DNA from: Aedes albopictus
Taxonomy: Eukaryota > Arthropoda > Insecta > Diptera > Culicidae
Reading direction: 5' to 3'
NCBI RefSeq assembly: GCF_035046485.1
Contig: NC_085137.1
Span: forward strand, 40,417,155 to 40,481,154
DNA length: 64,000 nt
Every line of letters starts with the position of its first letter. The first letter of the stretch is position 1. A program made the translations under genes and the position numbers. This document shows positions 43,510 through 55,239 of the stretch, piece after piece. The notes beneath the pieces are model-generated. The model was not told the origin of the DNA. It worked only from the letters and a program-made list of their open reading frames with translations, and did not search any database.

Positions 43510-43809
43510 TTAGTTGCCAAAGCGCTTCAAACTATGGAAAAATCCGTTGTGATAGAATAGCATGACCTTTTTTTCGATAGTATGTGATTCATTCCAATGA
43601 AACTGTTGATAGAGATAACATTGCAAGTGTTGAAACTTCTGAAAATATCAGAGGGATCAGTAATCTCTACATAAGTATGAAGAAGCTCTGATGAAAGGCT
43701 TAAAAACACTCCTAAGCCCCTCCTGAAACATACCTCAATTCCCTCAGCAATCCCACTGAAACTCACTAAGTTCCCTCCGAAGCCCACTTAACATCCTCCC
43801 CGGGGGAAA

Positions 43810-44081
43810 CTTCTTCTTCTTCTTTTTTGGCGTAACTCCCAAAAAGTGACAAAGCCTGCTTCTCAGCGTAGTGTTCTATGAGCAATTCCAGTTATTAACT
43901 GAGAGCTTCCTCTAACAATGACAATTTCGCATGGGTATATCGGTAGCCACAAAGATACACAATACCCAAGAAAGTCAATGAAATTTCTCTTACGAAAAGT
44001 TCCTGAACCGACCGCGAGCCTGTCATTCTTAACACAGTTGTACTTAATACCCGTACCCGCTTATCGCATCGGCTACATGGG
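43810..44081 (-). mobile_element. SINE with (GAA)n 3' tail, best copy
   Basis: Read on the minus strand it ends in gaagaagaagaag at 43810-43822. Its body carries gagaagcaggctttgtcac, ctctcagttaataactg and cttgggtattgtgtat. This matches my memory of a very abundant Aedes repeat whose 5' head is tRNA-like. The head here (to about 44081) is diverged, with only a weak box B. Partial relatives lie at 35477-35650 and 52211-52330. Confidence 0.65.
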
Positions 44082-44114
44082 TTTTGTACACTGTTTTGCT
44101 TGAACATCCCAGAG

Positions 44115-44660
44115 ATTTGGTTTCGTTTCTGGATGAATTCTTTGAAGAAGGCCTTAAGAAATTCCTAGAAGAACCCTTGGGGAAGCCAATTAAAGAAACC
44201 TAAAAGGATTCCCAGAAAGAATTCTTAACGTAATTTTTGGAGCTATCTCTTGAGGAGTTCTTGAACGAACCTCTGTTGGAATTTTTTGTAAGAATTCCTT
44301 GAAATACTTGTGGAGGAATTTCATAATTCTAAACACTCTGGAGAATTCTGGATGAATTCCTAAGGTAACTTGTGAAGAAATTTCTCAATGATTTTTTATA
44401 GAAAATTCCGGAAGGAATTCTTGGAGAAATCTTTGGGTGAATTCCTGGAGAAATTCTGGACAGACTTTTTGAAGGGCTCTCTCGATGAGAATTTGTATGA
44501 ATTCTTAGAGAAATTGCTGAAAAATTTCCAAGGAACTCTGTGTTCAAATTACCAGAGAAATTTTTGTTTAAATCCTTGGAAAAAATCACCATAGAAATTT
44601 AAAATTTCCCTAGAGAAACTCTAGAAAATTTCTGTAGAAATTCTAGAAATTTCTTCATCC
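44115..44660 (+). repeat. 12-bp degenerate repeat array, GGAGGAA orientation
   Basis: Units such as gaattcctggagaaattctg and gagttcttgaacgaacc. It is cut on the right by a fold-back element and resumes briefly at about 45066-45170. Confidence 0.65.
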
Positions 44661-44673
44661 ATTTGTCAATGAC

Positions 44674-45065
44674 ACATTCTACCGTGACGTTGCAACGTTT
44701 TGACACCTTTTCTGACAGATTTTCCACTATAACTCGTAAATTCGACCGTAAATCCTCAAATATTTTTACATATTCGGATTCCTTGTAAAATTCTAATAAG
44801 TATGATCGGTTGAACAGTTAGTAAAGTATGTTATAAATAGGGATTAGTAACGTGACGTTACAACGTTGTAACGTGACGCTACTCATTCCCATTTTTAACA
44901 TACTTTCCCAATGAAAACAAACTGTTCAACAGATCATACTTATAGGATATTTTACAAAGAATCCGAATATGTAAAAATATTTGATGGTTTATGGTCGAAT
45001 TTACGAGTTATAGTGGAAAATCTGACAGAAAAGGGATCAAAACGTTGTAACATCACGGTGTCCAA
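44674..45065. mobile_element. Fold-back element, about 390 bp, arms nearly 200 bases
   Basis: Landmarks in the left arm (accgtgacgttgcaacgttt, gacagattttccactata, acatattcggattc) recur as complements in the right arm (44930-45060). The centre is gtgacgttacaacgttgtaa, with cgtgacgctac following. Interrupts the 12-bp array. The exact ends and target duplication are unclear. No ORF. Confidence 0.75.
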
Positions 45066-45184
45066 TATGTTCCTGAAGAAGTGTTTTGAAGAATTTTAAA
45101 AGAAATTCAAAGAAGGTTGACGTAAAAACTAGAAGTATTTTCAGGTAAAGTACATAAACGTATTGGCAAATTGAGAGATGCATT

Positions 45185-45245
45185 TGTAAAAAGAATACCA
45201 CTTGTTTTGGTGGGATTCGAACCCACGACTCTGTTATCGCTTGTC
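45185..45245 (-). mobile_element. Truncated tRNA-like SINE head
   Basis: On the minus strand, gtcgtgggttcgaatcccac contains a perfect T-arm and box B (ggttcgaatcc, 45213-45223). The box A half and acceptor stem are missing and the rest is AT-rich, so this is a SINE fragment and not a tRNA gene. Confidence 0.5.
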
Positions 45246-45296
45246 CGGTACTTTAATTTATTTATTTAATTAATTCAACTGACAATATAGAGTCTC

Positions 45297-45370
45297 AACA
45301 ATAATCAACTAAGCTACAGAAAAAGTTACGATTCTGCAGAATAGAAAGTCAATCTGGATTCGAAGCATTC
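45297..45370. repeat. Dispersed short repeat (pair with 40066-40140)
   Basis: Second copy of the aagctacagaaaaagttacg motif, in the same orientation, immediately upstream of resumed 12-bp repeats in both places. That shared junction suggests a common origin of the array segments. Confidence 0.5.
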
Positions 45371-45374
45371 TTTG

Positions 45375-46165
45375 GAAAACTTGTGCAGAAACTTCGGAAG
45401 GAAACTCTGAAGGAAATCTTGAAGGAATACTTGGATGACACCTGGACGGGGAGCTCTACACAAATTCGCGGGTGGGTCTATGGAAGACATTCTGGATTAA
45501 CTCCTCGGGTAGTGATTGGAGAAACCTCTGACGACAACTCAAGTCTCAAACGGAATCCCTGGACGTATTTCTTGACAAATACCAAAAGAAATTGGTCGGT
45601 AAATGCCTGGAAAAAATCTAGAAAAAAATCCTTATTTTATCATTATGGAATTGAGTAACTTTCAAGCAGAAGAATGCAATTTTCAGAAATCATTCGATGA
45701 GTTCATTAAAGAATCCCTTGAGGAATTTTTGGATAAATCTTTTAAAAATGTCTGGAGAAATGTCTTGAGGAATTTCTAGATAAAGCCCTGGAGGAATCCC
45801 TGAGGAATTGACAATTCCAAGACAATTATTTGAAGTTTTTGTGTTTTTACTAAATCTTTATTGGAATCTTTTTAAGAATTCTTGAAGAAACCTTTTTTAT
45901 GTTTACTTGGAAATTTCGGATGAATTTTATGCAGAGTCCATTGAGAAAATCTATCATGAATAAATAGAAAAAGTTTTGAAGCAATCCCTGGAGATATTTT
46001 GAAATGAATCTCTGGAGGGTCTCGTTAGAATTTCCACAGGAATCCTTGGAGGGGCTTTTGAAGAAGTGCTTGGAGGAATTTCTGGAGCATCTAAAAGAAT
46101 CCCTGGGGAAATTACTGGAGGTATGTATCTGCGAAAAAAAAAATCTGGAGGAGTCTCTAGAGATA
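45375..46165 (+). repeat. 12-bp degenerate repeat array, GGAGGAA orientation
   Basis: Units such as ctggaggaatccctgaggaa and cttggaggaatttctggagc. The minus-strand frame 45850-46227 is a repeat artefact running into the next element. 45440-45560 is less repetitive. Confidence 0.65.
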
Positions 46166-46170
46166 TTGTA

Positions 46171-47134
46171 GGGTATATGTACCATTCCTTGGCCTAATTT
46201 GCAAGCCGCCTTGACAATTTTGACCATAACTCATGAATTAATAGCACTAGACATAATATGTTGACCCTATTACACACTCTAGGCAATGCATGTTTCACCA
46301 ATTGGAAGTAAACTAACGTAAATATTCAAGGATTTACTTAATCAAGTTGAAAAGATTCGATGCGATGATATGCAACGTTGGTCTATGGTACAAAAATTGG
46401 CCTATTAGTGGATACAACGTCGGCCTATTGCTTTCCATGCACTAGAACCACTTATTATCTCATTTTTTCAATATTACTGCTGAAGTATTATCTCTGTTTG
46501 TTCACCAATCTTACTTTTAAATTACATTTTCGGAGCCAAATTTCCAAAAAACTGTAAATAAATTACTTAAACTAAAGTTCTTTCTTAATTTATTAACAAA
46601 AACAACGCAACCCTGTTATTGTGTTATATTTTTCCAGTCACCGTACACAAAATCTTTCTTCCCGTTCGTTCTTTCTGGTTCTTACGCAAGTAATGTTGTT
46701 GACGTCATTTTACTGATGGGCCAAGATGTGGGTACATAGTGAAAAAACTGTCCTCAATATTCGGCCCACATTCAAATTGTAAAATATTTATTATTCGTTG
46801 AGAACAAATATACAAGTTAAAAATAGCGTCTTTCGCCGTCGCATCAAATGTTCAAATATTGAAAAGTCAATTCGAAATGTTCCAGAATCATGTCATTTAT
46901 GATCATGTGTATAGACTACCCCCTAAGCCGAAGAATCATGGCGTCTACAAAAGCTAAACAAAGTGACATTTTCATTCATGTTGATGCTCCAAAGTGCTAA
47001 AATTGAAACGAAATGTTACAGTTGTTTGCCGCATAGCTTTTCCGATATCCAGTTATGCGTGTTTGTTTGAGTTTTTGGTTAACGTTGAGATAGGCCGAAC
47101 GAGGGGACTATGCCAAAGATGCATCCCGATACCC
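46171..47134. mobile_element. TA-flanked TIR element, about 960 bp
   Basis: gggtatatgtaccattcctt, then ggcc, at the left faces its diverged complement ending atcccgataccc at the right. TA lies at 46169-46170 and 47135-47136. ggcctaa/taggcc motifs recur inside. Arms are short and diverged, so the pairing is a by-eye judgement. No transposase ORF. Confidence 0.55.
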
Positions 47135-47159
47135 TATACTGTATGATATGTATGTATAT

Positions 47160-48110
47160 TGTATGATTATAATCCTCGGAGAATTTCAAAGTTGACCCCA
47201 GAAGGAATTAGAGTAATCCTAGGAGAAGCCACCGAAGAAATCTTTGGAGGGATTACTAGAGGAATTCTTGGAGGAACATCTGCAGGAATTTCAGGGAAAT
47301 TTCTCGAGCCATTTCTGCAGGAAGCCCTAGAATACTCCCTGGAGAAATTCCCAGAGGAGGAATCTCAGCAGAATCCATGAAAGATGTTCTGAAGGAATTC
47401 CTAATTTTATACTTACGTAATTGAACTTTCATCTAAAAATGGAATGTCGACAAGAATTCTTGAAAAATTCTGGGGAAAATTTTCTGGGTGAATGGCTGCA
47501 AAAATTATATGATGGAATCCCTAGAAGAATGTGGAACTCCCTGAAATGCCACTGGAAACCTTCGCAAACCTCTCTCAAATTTCTGAAACTTACCAGAAAC
47601 CCCCATGAAACGCCCCTAGAAAACTCTTGAATTATCTAGAGACCCCCTGGAGTGCCATTGAACCTCCAAAGAACTCCTGTCCTGAAACGCCCCTGAAATG
47701 CCCCTGAAACTTCCAGAAACGCCTCTGAAACCCCTCAGAAATCCCTTCGAAAATCATGTTAAAGCTAGAGGTTGACATTTTTAGAATTTTGCTTCTTACA
47801 GAAGTTTGTTCATAATACTCTTAGATATCACTTTAAGTATGAATCCTCCTGGTTTATGATTATGTGCAAGTTTGACACACTCGGCTCATTAGTATATATG
47901 TCCAGCGTTAAGTAAGAGGGAATCATGTAACAAAATTAAAGACAATTTTAGATAGAGCAATCTTTTGAGTAATCCTTAGGTAAATTAGATAAATCTCTGC
48001 AGGCCTCTCAAAAGCTGTCCTTGGAGAAATCCCTGAATATTCCTGGCAAAATCGCTGATGGATTTCAAGAGCAATCTCTCAAAAGTTCTTGAAAATAGGA
48101 ACTTATGGAG
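47160..48110 (+). repeat. 12-bp degenerate repeat array, GGAGGAA orientation, diverging to the right
   Basis: Good units at 47160-47640 (ggaggaattcttggagg-like), then a variant in which cccctgaaacgcc and ccagaaacgcc recur (47580-47750). After non-array sequence at 47760-47950, weak units follow to about 48110. Confidence 0.55.
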
Positions 48111-49584
48111 AATTTCGCCACTCATAAGGAACAAAAAATCGGTGATATTATTTGTTTGTCCTTTAGTCTCACCGCTAGATCATGTTCTTCTAGACTGTTG
48201 CACGATGGGTGAATGTCAACTTTCGTCTCATTTCAACACGGCCGGCGACCAGTAAGATTCGCTTTTCCATCGCCCCATCTGACGCGTACCGCATTGAACC
48301 AGTAAGGAAAAAGATGAAGCACTCGGTGTCTTATTTAGTTTGTTTTTTTTTCTTTTTGAACTGTTACTCTGGTTAAGATTGTTGCTGACAGTGCACAAGT
48401 TGTCTGCTTAATGTAACATATCCCAGCAATGTCCAAAATACTGAAACTTCTGGCTGGAACTTTGGAAAAGTTTTTGTAATTTCTGAAGATGTCATGAAAA
48501 AATTATTCAGCGATATAATAAACTAATATCTAATTTTTTGTAATTTTTTAATTGTCTAGAAAAGTTAAAAAAAAAACAGATATTTTATAAATTTATCTAC
48601 AATTTCTCGTTGCAAAAACATGCTTTTGGTATTTGAAATAAAGTCAATTGGAGCATTTTGAGCTTGAAGGATTTAAGAAACAATCAATCATAAATATGAT
48701 GACTGTATACTGCCTAATTTAAACAACAACGTTAGCGAGTTGTTGATGCATTAAGAAGGTTAATAAACTAACACATACCCCAGAAATTTATTAAAGTTTT
48801 TCCCTCCGTATACATACATATCTATAATATCATATCTGCTTGACTATTTGTATGCAATAGATTACTACTAATAAAAATCAGCTTAAAAAGAAAAGTGCAA
48901 CATAATGAGTTTCGGCTCTGTAAATCAAAAAGCGTGAGTGAGACCTTTTTGGAAAAGTGGGAAGAATTAACCTAAGTTGAAATTCACGAATAAAAAAAAA
49001 TCTTTTGGATAAATTATACGAAAAAGCATTTGGAATGCGAATATGTATCACGTTTTTCGGTGTTATCAGGGAACTGATGAAAAGCATATTCATGACCGCC
49101 CTCATGTGGGGCTGGAACCACTGTACTGTCGTGATTTCAAATCTTGTACCTATGAGTTGTGGATGATTTCCATACTTTCACGCATAATTTGTCCATCTGT
49201 TCCTGTGCACGCTGAGTAAGCTATCAACAGATTTTTGTTATGTCTACCCTACTTTTTTACAATTGATACACCCTATCATAATCCGGATTGAGCAGTGCAT
49301 ATCGCTCACACATAACGCAAAGAGAGTTATTCCCGTCAACGACTAATGATATCAATCTTCGTCGTCAAATCAAAAACATCATAGAAGAGACCTCCCCATT
49401 CCACAACCCCTAATGACTACCGGTCAGCTCAGCATGCTGACAACCGCGTCGCGTTCCCTTCATCGCATAGCGCACACATTACACGGGTCGACTCGGTTCG
49501 GTTCACCTCGCACCAGAGGCGGAGAGATGATCCATCGCCGGAGCGGAGACTGAGACTGCAGGCAGGCATCAGGCATCAGCATCA
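48111..49584. other. Mostly AT-rich non-coding region; GC-richer patches at 48160-48310 and 49380-49584
   Basis: No gene is supported. The patch beginning near 49380 (cgagtcgacccgtg-like, accagaggcggagagatga) continues beyond the inserted MITE at 50185, so the two parts were one stretch. Confidence 0.35.
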
Positions 49585-49586
49585 TA

Positions 49587-50184
49587 CAGTATGCGGCAGG
49601 AAAAAATGCGAAAGTGTTTTTCAACTTCAAACCTCATTTTCGTCCATTTGACGTTAACCAATCTATGTTTCAACGTTCCATGATCTCTAATAGGCTAGTT
49701 TTCTGAAAAGTAAATTAAAAAAAAATCCATTTTGGTCACTAACATTTACAGGGCGGCGCCTGAAACTGAAGACAATCAAAATTTTTAAACCGCAGAAAAG
49801 TACACAGGTCGCTAAATTTCGTATCTGGCAAAACAAATTTTTTAATTTGCTCTACAATATCATCAAATATATGTACTTATTTCATCTAGTATGTGAAACT
49901 ACATGGCTCTGGATCAGTTTGGTCTGGTTGTTCATCGAATTTAAGCAAATTTTGTTACTGTTATAGTCATTTTGTTTAATGACCATTGGGCGCGCAGTTT
50001 TTTGATACCCGCTTATTAGGCTTACATTATCACATGTTAAACATCAAATATGTTTATTTTTATTTTGCAGTGCTAGAATATAGACATTGACTGATACACT
50101 GTCATGGAAAAATAGTCATATATATCCCAAATTTAGCGTGCAATAGTGCCTTGAACTTTTCGCATTTTTTCCTGCCGCACCCTG
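49587..50184. mobile_element. 598-bp TA-flanked MITE (CAGTATGCGGCAGG ends) splitting a GC-rich island
   Basis: Left end cagtatgcggcaggaaaaaa, then tgcgaaa; the right end is its complement ending cctgccgcaccctg. TA lies at 49585-49586 and 50185-50186. CAGT/CAGG starts with a TA target are typical of Tc1/mariner elements. The interior is AT-rich and non-coding. The DNA on both sides is GC-rich and non-repetitive, so the insertion is datable relative to that island. Confidence 0.8.
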
Positions 50185-50186
50185 TA

Positions 50187-50620
50187 TTCGCGGAATCCGC
50201 GCGTGTGAAAGCTTTTCTCCTCCTGTTCCATTCGACTTCGTCGTCGTCGTCATTCATTGTCCATTGATTGATGCCGTCCAAACATATGGCTGAGCGAGCG
50301 CTGTTGTCATCGTCGTCAGTTGGTCGGTTGCGGTTCGAATAAAGCTCGCCACTCCGTTAGTGTTAGAACAATTTGCGATAATAATACCGGATAATGCATG
50401 CACGTTGCGGCGATCGCAGCTCCACAGCAGCGCTCCTTTTGGGAGCGAATGCGCCACGCTTAGCTACTGCGCTCGCGACGTCACTATACCTGACTGGTTT
50501 GCATTAGTAGATCAGTAACTAACTACACACCTCCACACAGGCGGCGTGTGGTATCAAGCTGTTCACGCCTCTACACATACCGGCTATACTGCTTTCCGGA
50601 AGCATGTGACTGTTTCGATT
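50187..50620. other. GC-rich, repeat-poor island (right part)
   Basis: Rich in CGTCGT-type CpG and trinucleotide runs (ttcgtcgtcgtcgtcattca near 50239), with no ORF of recognisable family. Possible enhancer or promoter region; unproven. Confidence 0.35.
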
Positions 50621-51820
50621 TTGGAATGTAGGATATGGCGCTTTAGAGCGTGATCATTACCGAGCAGTTGGAGGCAGTCTTGTAAAAAATCTTTTTTTTT
50701 TTGGAAAAAGACAAATGCTAATTGCAAACCAGAGATCAAAATTTTCATTTTCAATGAGTTCAATCAACGTGAATTGTGAAAATTCTAAACTGAGGGATCG
50801 AAATAAAACTAATTTTGGTGAATGAATTTTCTCACTTATTCATTTGTTTTTCTGTCACTGACTATTTTCACTGAGAAATATAACTAGACCGTAACTACCG
50901 ATGATACTTCAAATCATCACAAAACTTGCGTAAAGTAGATAATTACACCGTGTCCAATAAGTTCTCATACAAAATACAAATTAAGATGTGTTTTAGAAGT
51001 GAGAATGGTGTGAATAAACTTTTCAAAAGGACGTAACTGTTCTTCAAAACAATATATTCCTCCATAGCTGTAGAACGTATCTCATCATTCCCAGGACACC
51101 AACAACCACTATCGGGAAGAATTGCATTTCCTCCGTCCAGTAGTGGTTGCACATTGCGTCGGAGAGATTAAGGGTTGGGTTCGGCAAGCATTTTCACCTT
51201 TTTGAAATGTTATATTTAAAGCGTACACTCTCTATACAGCAAATCTGCTTTAAAAACAAAACTCAAATATGGGCAACTACAAATTGAACAAAAAGTAATA
51301 TGTCTGTGTTCCAAACGGCTTAAGTTAAAAGGATAGAAAACCAAAACATTGAAAGGCCAAAAGACAAAAAGTTGAAACAGGATTCAAATAATCAAACATA
51401 ATATGCTGCATGAAAATTCTCTCATTTTTTTTAAATATCTAGGTAAGAACTTTTGTCCCTTCCAATTTTACTTTTTTCGACCTATTATACATTGCATTAT
51501 CGTGTCGGTATCTTCTGCGCGGTCAATCCTTAGCTGTTTTCCGCACTTATTGCAGAAGACACGAACACGATATGATGTACTGGCGAAGATCTATTAATAG
51601 AGATTTTGAACATTATTGCGCGATAATCTAACGCGCAATATTGTCTTTGGATTTTTTTTTTTCATTCCTACGTTTCGTTTTCAGAAGATGCTTGTGAATG
51701 CTATCGCTATGACTGAGAGTAATATGAACATCTATAGGCATATGGATTCACAATACAATATACTTTTAATTGAATTTGTTACACCTATGTAATGTTTGCT
51801 ATCCACAGGCCTATGAACAC
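50621..51820. other. AT-rich region with a small inverted-repeat element at about 51015-51210
   Basis: The 51015-51210 segment resembles the element at 34985-35219 (acttttcaaaaggacgtaac at one end, cctttttgaaatgtt at the other). The rest shows nothing beyond AT-richness. Confidence 0.4.
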
Positions 51821-52113
51821 TTACCGTGGTCAGTAAACGAGTGACAAACAATTGGCAAACTCTTATTTGCACATGTTTGCCACTCGAGTACTGATCGGTG
51901 TTGTAAACATGGCCAAATAATTGCTATATTGACTTACTTGAAAGTGTTCAATTTGTAATAAATATTAGCAAATATTAACCCTGGCAAAGTTAGGCAAATA
52001 TTTGCACAACAATGTTTTTGCAAATTTATTTGGTCAGTACACGTATGACAAATAAATTTGTCAAATTTAGCCAAATATTTGCACATTTGGCAAAGCGTCT
52101 ACTGAAACCTTAA
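51821..52113. mobile_element. TIR element with repeated GCAAATATTTG/TTTGGCAAA motifs
   Basis: Left ttaccgtggtcagtaaacga and right cgtctactgaaaccttaa are diverged complements. Inside, ttggcaaa/tttgcca and caaatatttgc occur about ten times in both orientations. The ends are less certain than in the other MITEs. Confidence 0.45.
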
Positions 52114-53402
52114 ATTGGTTTTAGGATTTTCTCACGAAACTTGATGGGTAATTTCTAAACTTCTGACTTCTTCATCTTTCTATTCCAATTTCTGGCGTTA
52201 AGTTTAAACTGCAACAGAGCCTGTTTTCACAATTATTAACTAGGAGCATTCTCTACCTATTGACAACTCTGTATTCATGATTATGCCAACGGAAGATATA
52301 AATATTTACAAAATGTTCCTGAACATTGGCTAAACCCTCACGTGTACTACTTCAGCTATATGGGTCCTAAACTTACTACTTCAGATTCCTAAAACAGAGG
52401 AAGAGGAAACTAACTTGAAAAAAAAATGAGTAATTCCATAAGTCGTTTTCAATACGAATTGTTTTTTTTTGTTGAAATTTAAAAAATTGGCATTTAAAAA
52501 AAAAAGAATTAGAAACTGGCATTAATTGTGATTAGGAACAGGAACGAATACCACAAGATCAAATATTGGTCGCAGTGGTTATGTCCTGAACAGAGAAAAA
52601 ACAGGAACGAATTCGTTTCTAAAATGGTCAATTAACAACATGCTGTGCCAATTGATTAATTTCAAGTTTTTCCAGTGTGCTTTGAAAAGTCTGTTGTCGA
52701 AGGTTTAGCAGCTTACAATTGACAATTGCTGGATCTGAGTTTAATACTATGCAAGAAGAAGCTGCAGTCACAGTATAATTGGTGATCGTTTGTTAAATAA
52801 CGCTCACTTGTTTTTTTTTTTGTACGTAATGTAGACAATATGCTTTTATGTTGCACACTGAAGTAGAGAGGCACGCATATAATACAGCTTGAACAACTAT
52901 TTGGAAACATTAAAAATTTTCTAACTGCTGAAGGAATATTTGCCCTTATGAAAGAGCTTTGAAAAGTAATGGACGAAGATCAGCAATGAAGCATGAAACC
53001 ATTATGCTTGGTTTATTACACTATTTTATTGCATAAGCTGGATACATCAATGCGGCAGGCAAGACCAACTGTAATGAACAACATCGAATTAGCAAGGCAA
53101 AGAGGAAAGAGAGGAAAAAAATGTCCCAACAATTTATGGCACAACAAAATTGTGATGCATCAGAGTGTACCAAAACGACATTTCTCACCATCATTTCAAG
53201 GATGAATAAACATTTAGGAGAAAATTGTGATGTAACTCTACGTTTGTATTGTTATGACAATTCTGGGGAGCAGTACTAGTGCAACTACTAAAGAAATTGG
53301 TGGGTTGATTTTTGAAGGTACATCTGATATCATTATAGGTTAAGGTGAATATAAAACGAAGCAACATCTTGAATTTTCAAAGGCACAAAAGCACTGAAGA
53401 AC
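52114..53402. other. AT-rich region containing a diverged (GAA)n-SINE fragment at about 52211-52330
   Basis: The fragment shares gagcctg, attattaact-gagca and ccaacggaagatataaat-like phrases with 43810-44081. No gene is supported elsewhere; the frame at 52993-53205 has no recognisable domain. Confidence 0.35.
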
Positions 53403-53560
53403 CGGGGGCGTCCATAAATGACGTAGCTTTTTTTACGCGATTTTTAATACCCCCTCCTCCCTCGTAGCATTTCGTCACAAATTTGGATACCCCATTTAAA
53501 TGGCGTAGCTTATTAAACAACCCCTCCTCCCCCTCAACAAAATGTTCATGTCAAAAAGCA
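53403..53560. repeat. Dispersed repeat beginning gggggcgtccataaatgacg
   Basis: Contains two C-rich strings (accccctcctccctcg, acccctcctccccctc) and two near-direct copies of gcgtagctt. This arrangement is familiar to me as a very common mosquito intergenic repeat. A related segment lies at about 55405-55490 (ctacgtagcatatcatgaac, then accccc strings and cttcgtcacaaaatc). Confidence 0.5.
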
Positions 53561-53676
53561 AGTAACGAAAAAACTCAAAACTTAGTTCTGATTTCAATTT
53601 TAACTTGTATGTTAAACGAATATTATCGAATATTATGAAAAAAAAAACAACAATAGCCAGAAATTATTGCCGACTG

Positions 53677-53834
53677 TGGAGCGGATCTGGTGTGATGGAG
53701 GATCTGGGATCGAATCCCACTCCCGACAAACTCGCAAAATGTGAGTTCTTCCTTCGGAAGGGAACTAAGGTGTGGGTCCCGAGATGAAATAGCCCAGGGC
53801 TAAAAATCTCGTTAATACAGAAAGAAAAAAAAAC
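53677..53834 (+). mobile_element. Feilai: Feilai-like SINE, copy with internal deletion
   Basis: Bounded by 11-bp direct repeats attgccgactg at 53666-53676 and 53835-53845. Compared with 884-1298 it lacks about 30 bases between box A and box B (tgatgga joins ggatctggg), which would cripple polymerase III initiation. The body (cttccttcggaaggga, gggtcccgagatgaaatag) and an A-rich tail are intact. Confidence 0.85.
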
Positions 53835-53869
53835 ATTGCCGACTGCCAGGTTCAGATCGCCAGTTTCTT

Positions 53870-54700
53870 TTAAAATTCAGGTTTTCCTAAAAGCTTTTCC
53901 ATGGTTTCCGTAGGGAGTTCTTTCAAGGTTTTCTTCTCCTTTGTTCTACCAGCAGTTTCTACGGACATCTCTTTGAGGATTTTAAACGAAATTTCTTTTG
54001 AGATTCCATCAAAACTTCCTTCTGGGTTTCCTGAAGAAGTCCCTTTCGGGATTCCTCCAGGAGTTCCTTCTTGATTCCCTTAAGGAGTTCACTCAAATAT
54101 TCATTCCGAAATCCCTGTAGGAAACCCCTCCGGCATTCTTTCAAGACCCCTCCAGCAGTTGCTTCTGGGAGTCCTCCAGGAGTTCTTTTTAGGATTCTTT
54201 GTGGAAGTTTCTTCTGGGATTCCTCGAGGACTCCCTTCAAGAATTTATCCAGGATTTTTTCCCAGGACTCTTCCAGGAACTTTTTCCGGCATCCCTGCAT
54301 TCACTCCTTTTGGAATTCCATCAAGATTTTCTTTCACCAGAAGTTCTGTCTGGATATCTTCCGGGATTCCCCAAAAGTTATTTTCGGGATTACTTCAGAA
54401 ATTTCTTCGTGTTTTTTTGGAAATTGAACCAGGAGTTCCTTCTGAGACTTCACAAATAGCTCCTTCTGAGATTCTTTCAGGAGTTTATTCATGATTTCTT
54501 CAAAAGTTCCATCTAGAATTGCTTCAGGAACTCCTCACAGGATTTCTTTTGGAATTTCTCTATGTTTTCCTTTCAAGATTCCTCCAGGAGTTACTTCTGA
54601 AATTCTTCTGGAAGTTCTTTGAGGGATTCCTTCCAAAACCTTTTGGGATGTTTCCAGAAGCTTTTTCTGGAATTCCCAGTAGGAATCCCTGTCAAAATGT
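53870..54700 (-). repeat. 12-bp degenerate repeat array, TTCCTCC orientation
   Basis: Well-preserved units (gattcctccaggagttcctt, ggagtcctccaggagttc). Overlapping open frames in three plus-strand frames and one minus frame (53959-54300, 54071-54427, 54159-54494, 54199-54459) are repeat translations. Confidence 0.75.
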
Positions 54701-54739
54701 TATCCTTCTCCTGTTGGGGAAACCTACAAAGAACACCAT

Positions 54740-54840
54740 GAGAAATATCTTACAAAGCTGCTAGAGGAGCCCATTAAGAAATTGTTAGAGGAATTCTTCA
54801 ATGAAGTCTTTTAGAAACTATATGAGTTACTCCCGGAATA
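54740..54840 (+). repeat. 12-bp array remnant, GGAGGAA orientation
   Basis: gctgctagaggagcccatta, then gaaattgttagaggaattc. Short stretch after the orientation change at about 54700-54740. The same orientation resumes at 55490 after an insertion. Confidence 0.45.
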
Positions 54841-55028
54841 ATGCCATAATATCACAAACTTAGAAAATGTTTCCTTTGCAACCTTAGCGGCGTGCAGTGC
54901 CCTATAGCAAGCAGCAAAGTATTGGTCGTGAGAAGCATTTGAGCGAAATTGATTTTCATACACATTATTTTTTACGCATGATTCCAAAACCATTTTCTCT
55001 GATACAGCTGTTGCGTCCGATAGCAGTA

Positions 55029-55239
55029 GGGTATCGCGCCACTTGGGCGGTGGCTTGTATATTCGTCTGTTTTCCACTATAACTCAGTCAATTTTGAACC
55101 AATTGACTTGAAATGTTGTACACGGGTAGATACTATGCCTATCTCACCGCATTCCAAAAACTGTGTCAATTGATTCAAATTTGAGTTATAGTGAAAAACA
55201 GACGAAAATAGAAACCACCGCCCAAGTGGTGCGATTCCC
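55029..55239. mobile_element. 211-bp TA-flanked MITE (GGGTATCGC ends)
   Basis: Ends gggtatcgcgccacttgggc and its near-complement (gcccaagtggtgcgattccc). Arms pair for about 60 bases, including ggcggtgg and gtctgttttccactataact. TA at 55027-55028 and 55240-55241. The sequence 54841-55026 to its left is not recognised. Confidence 0.8.
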
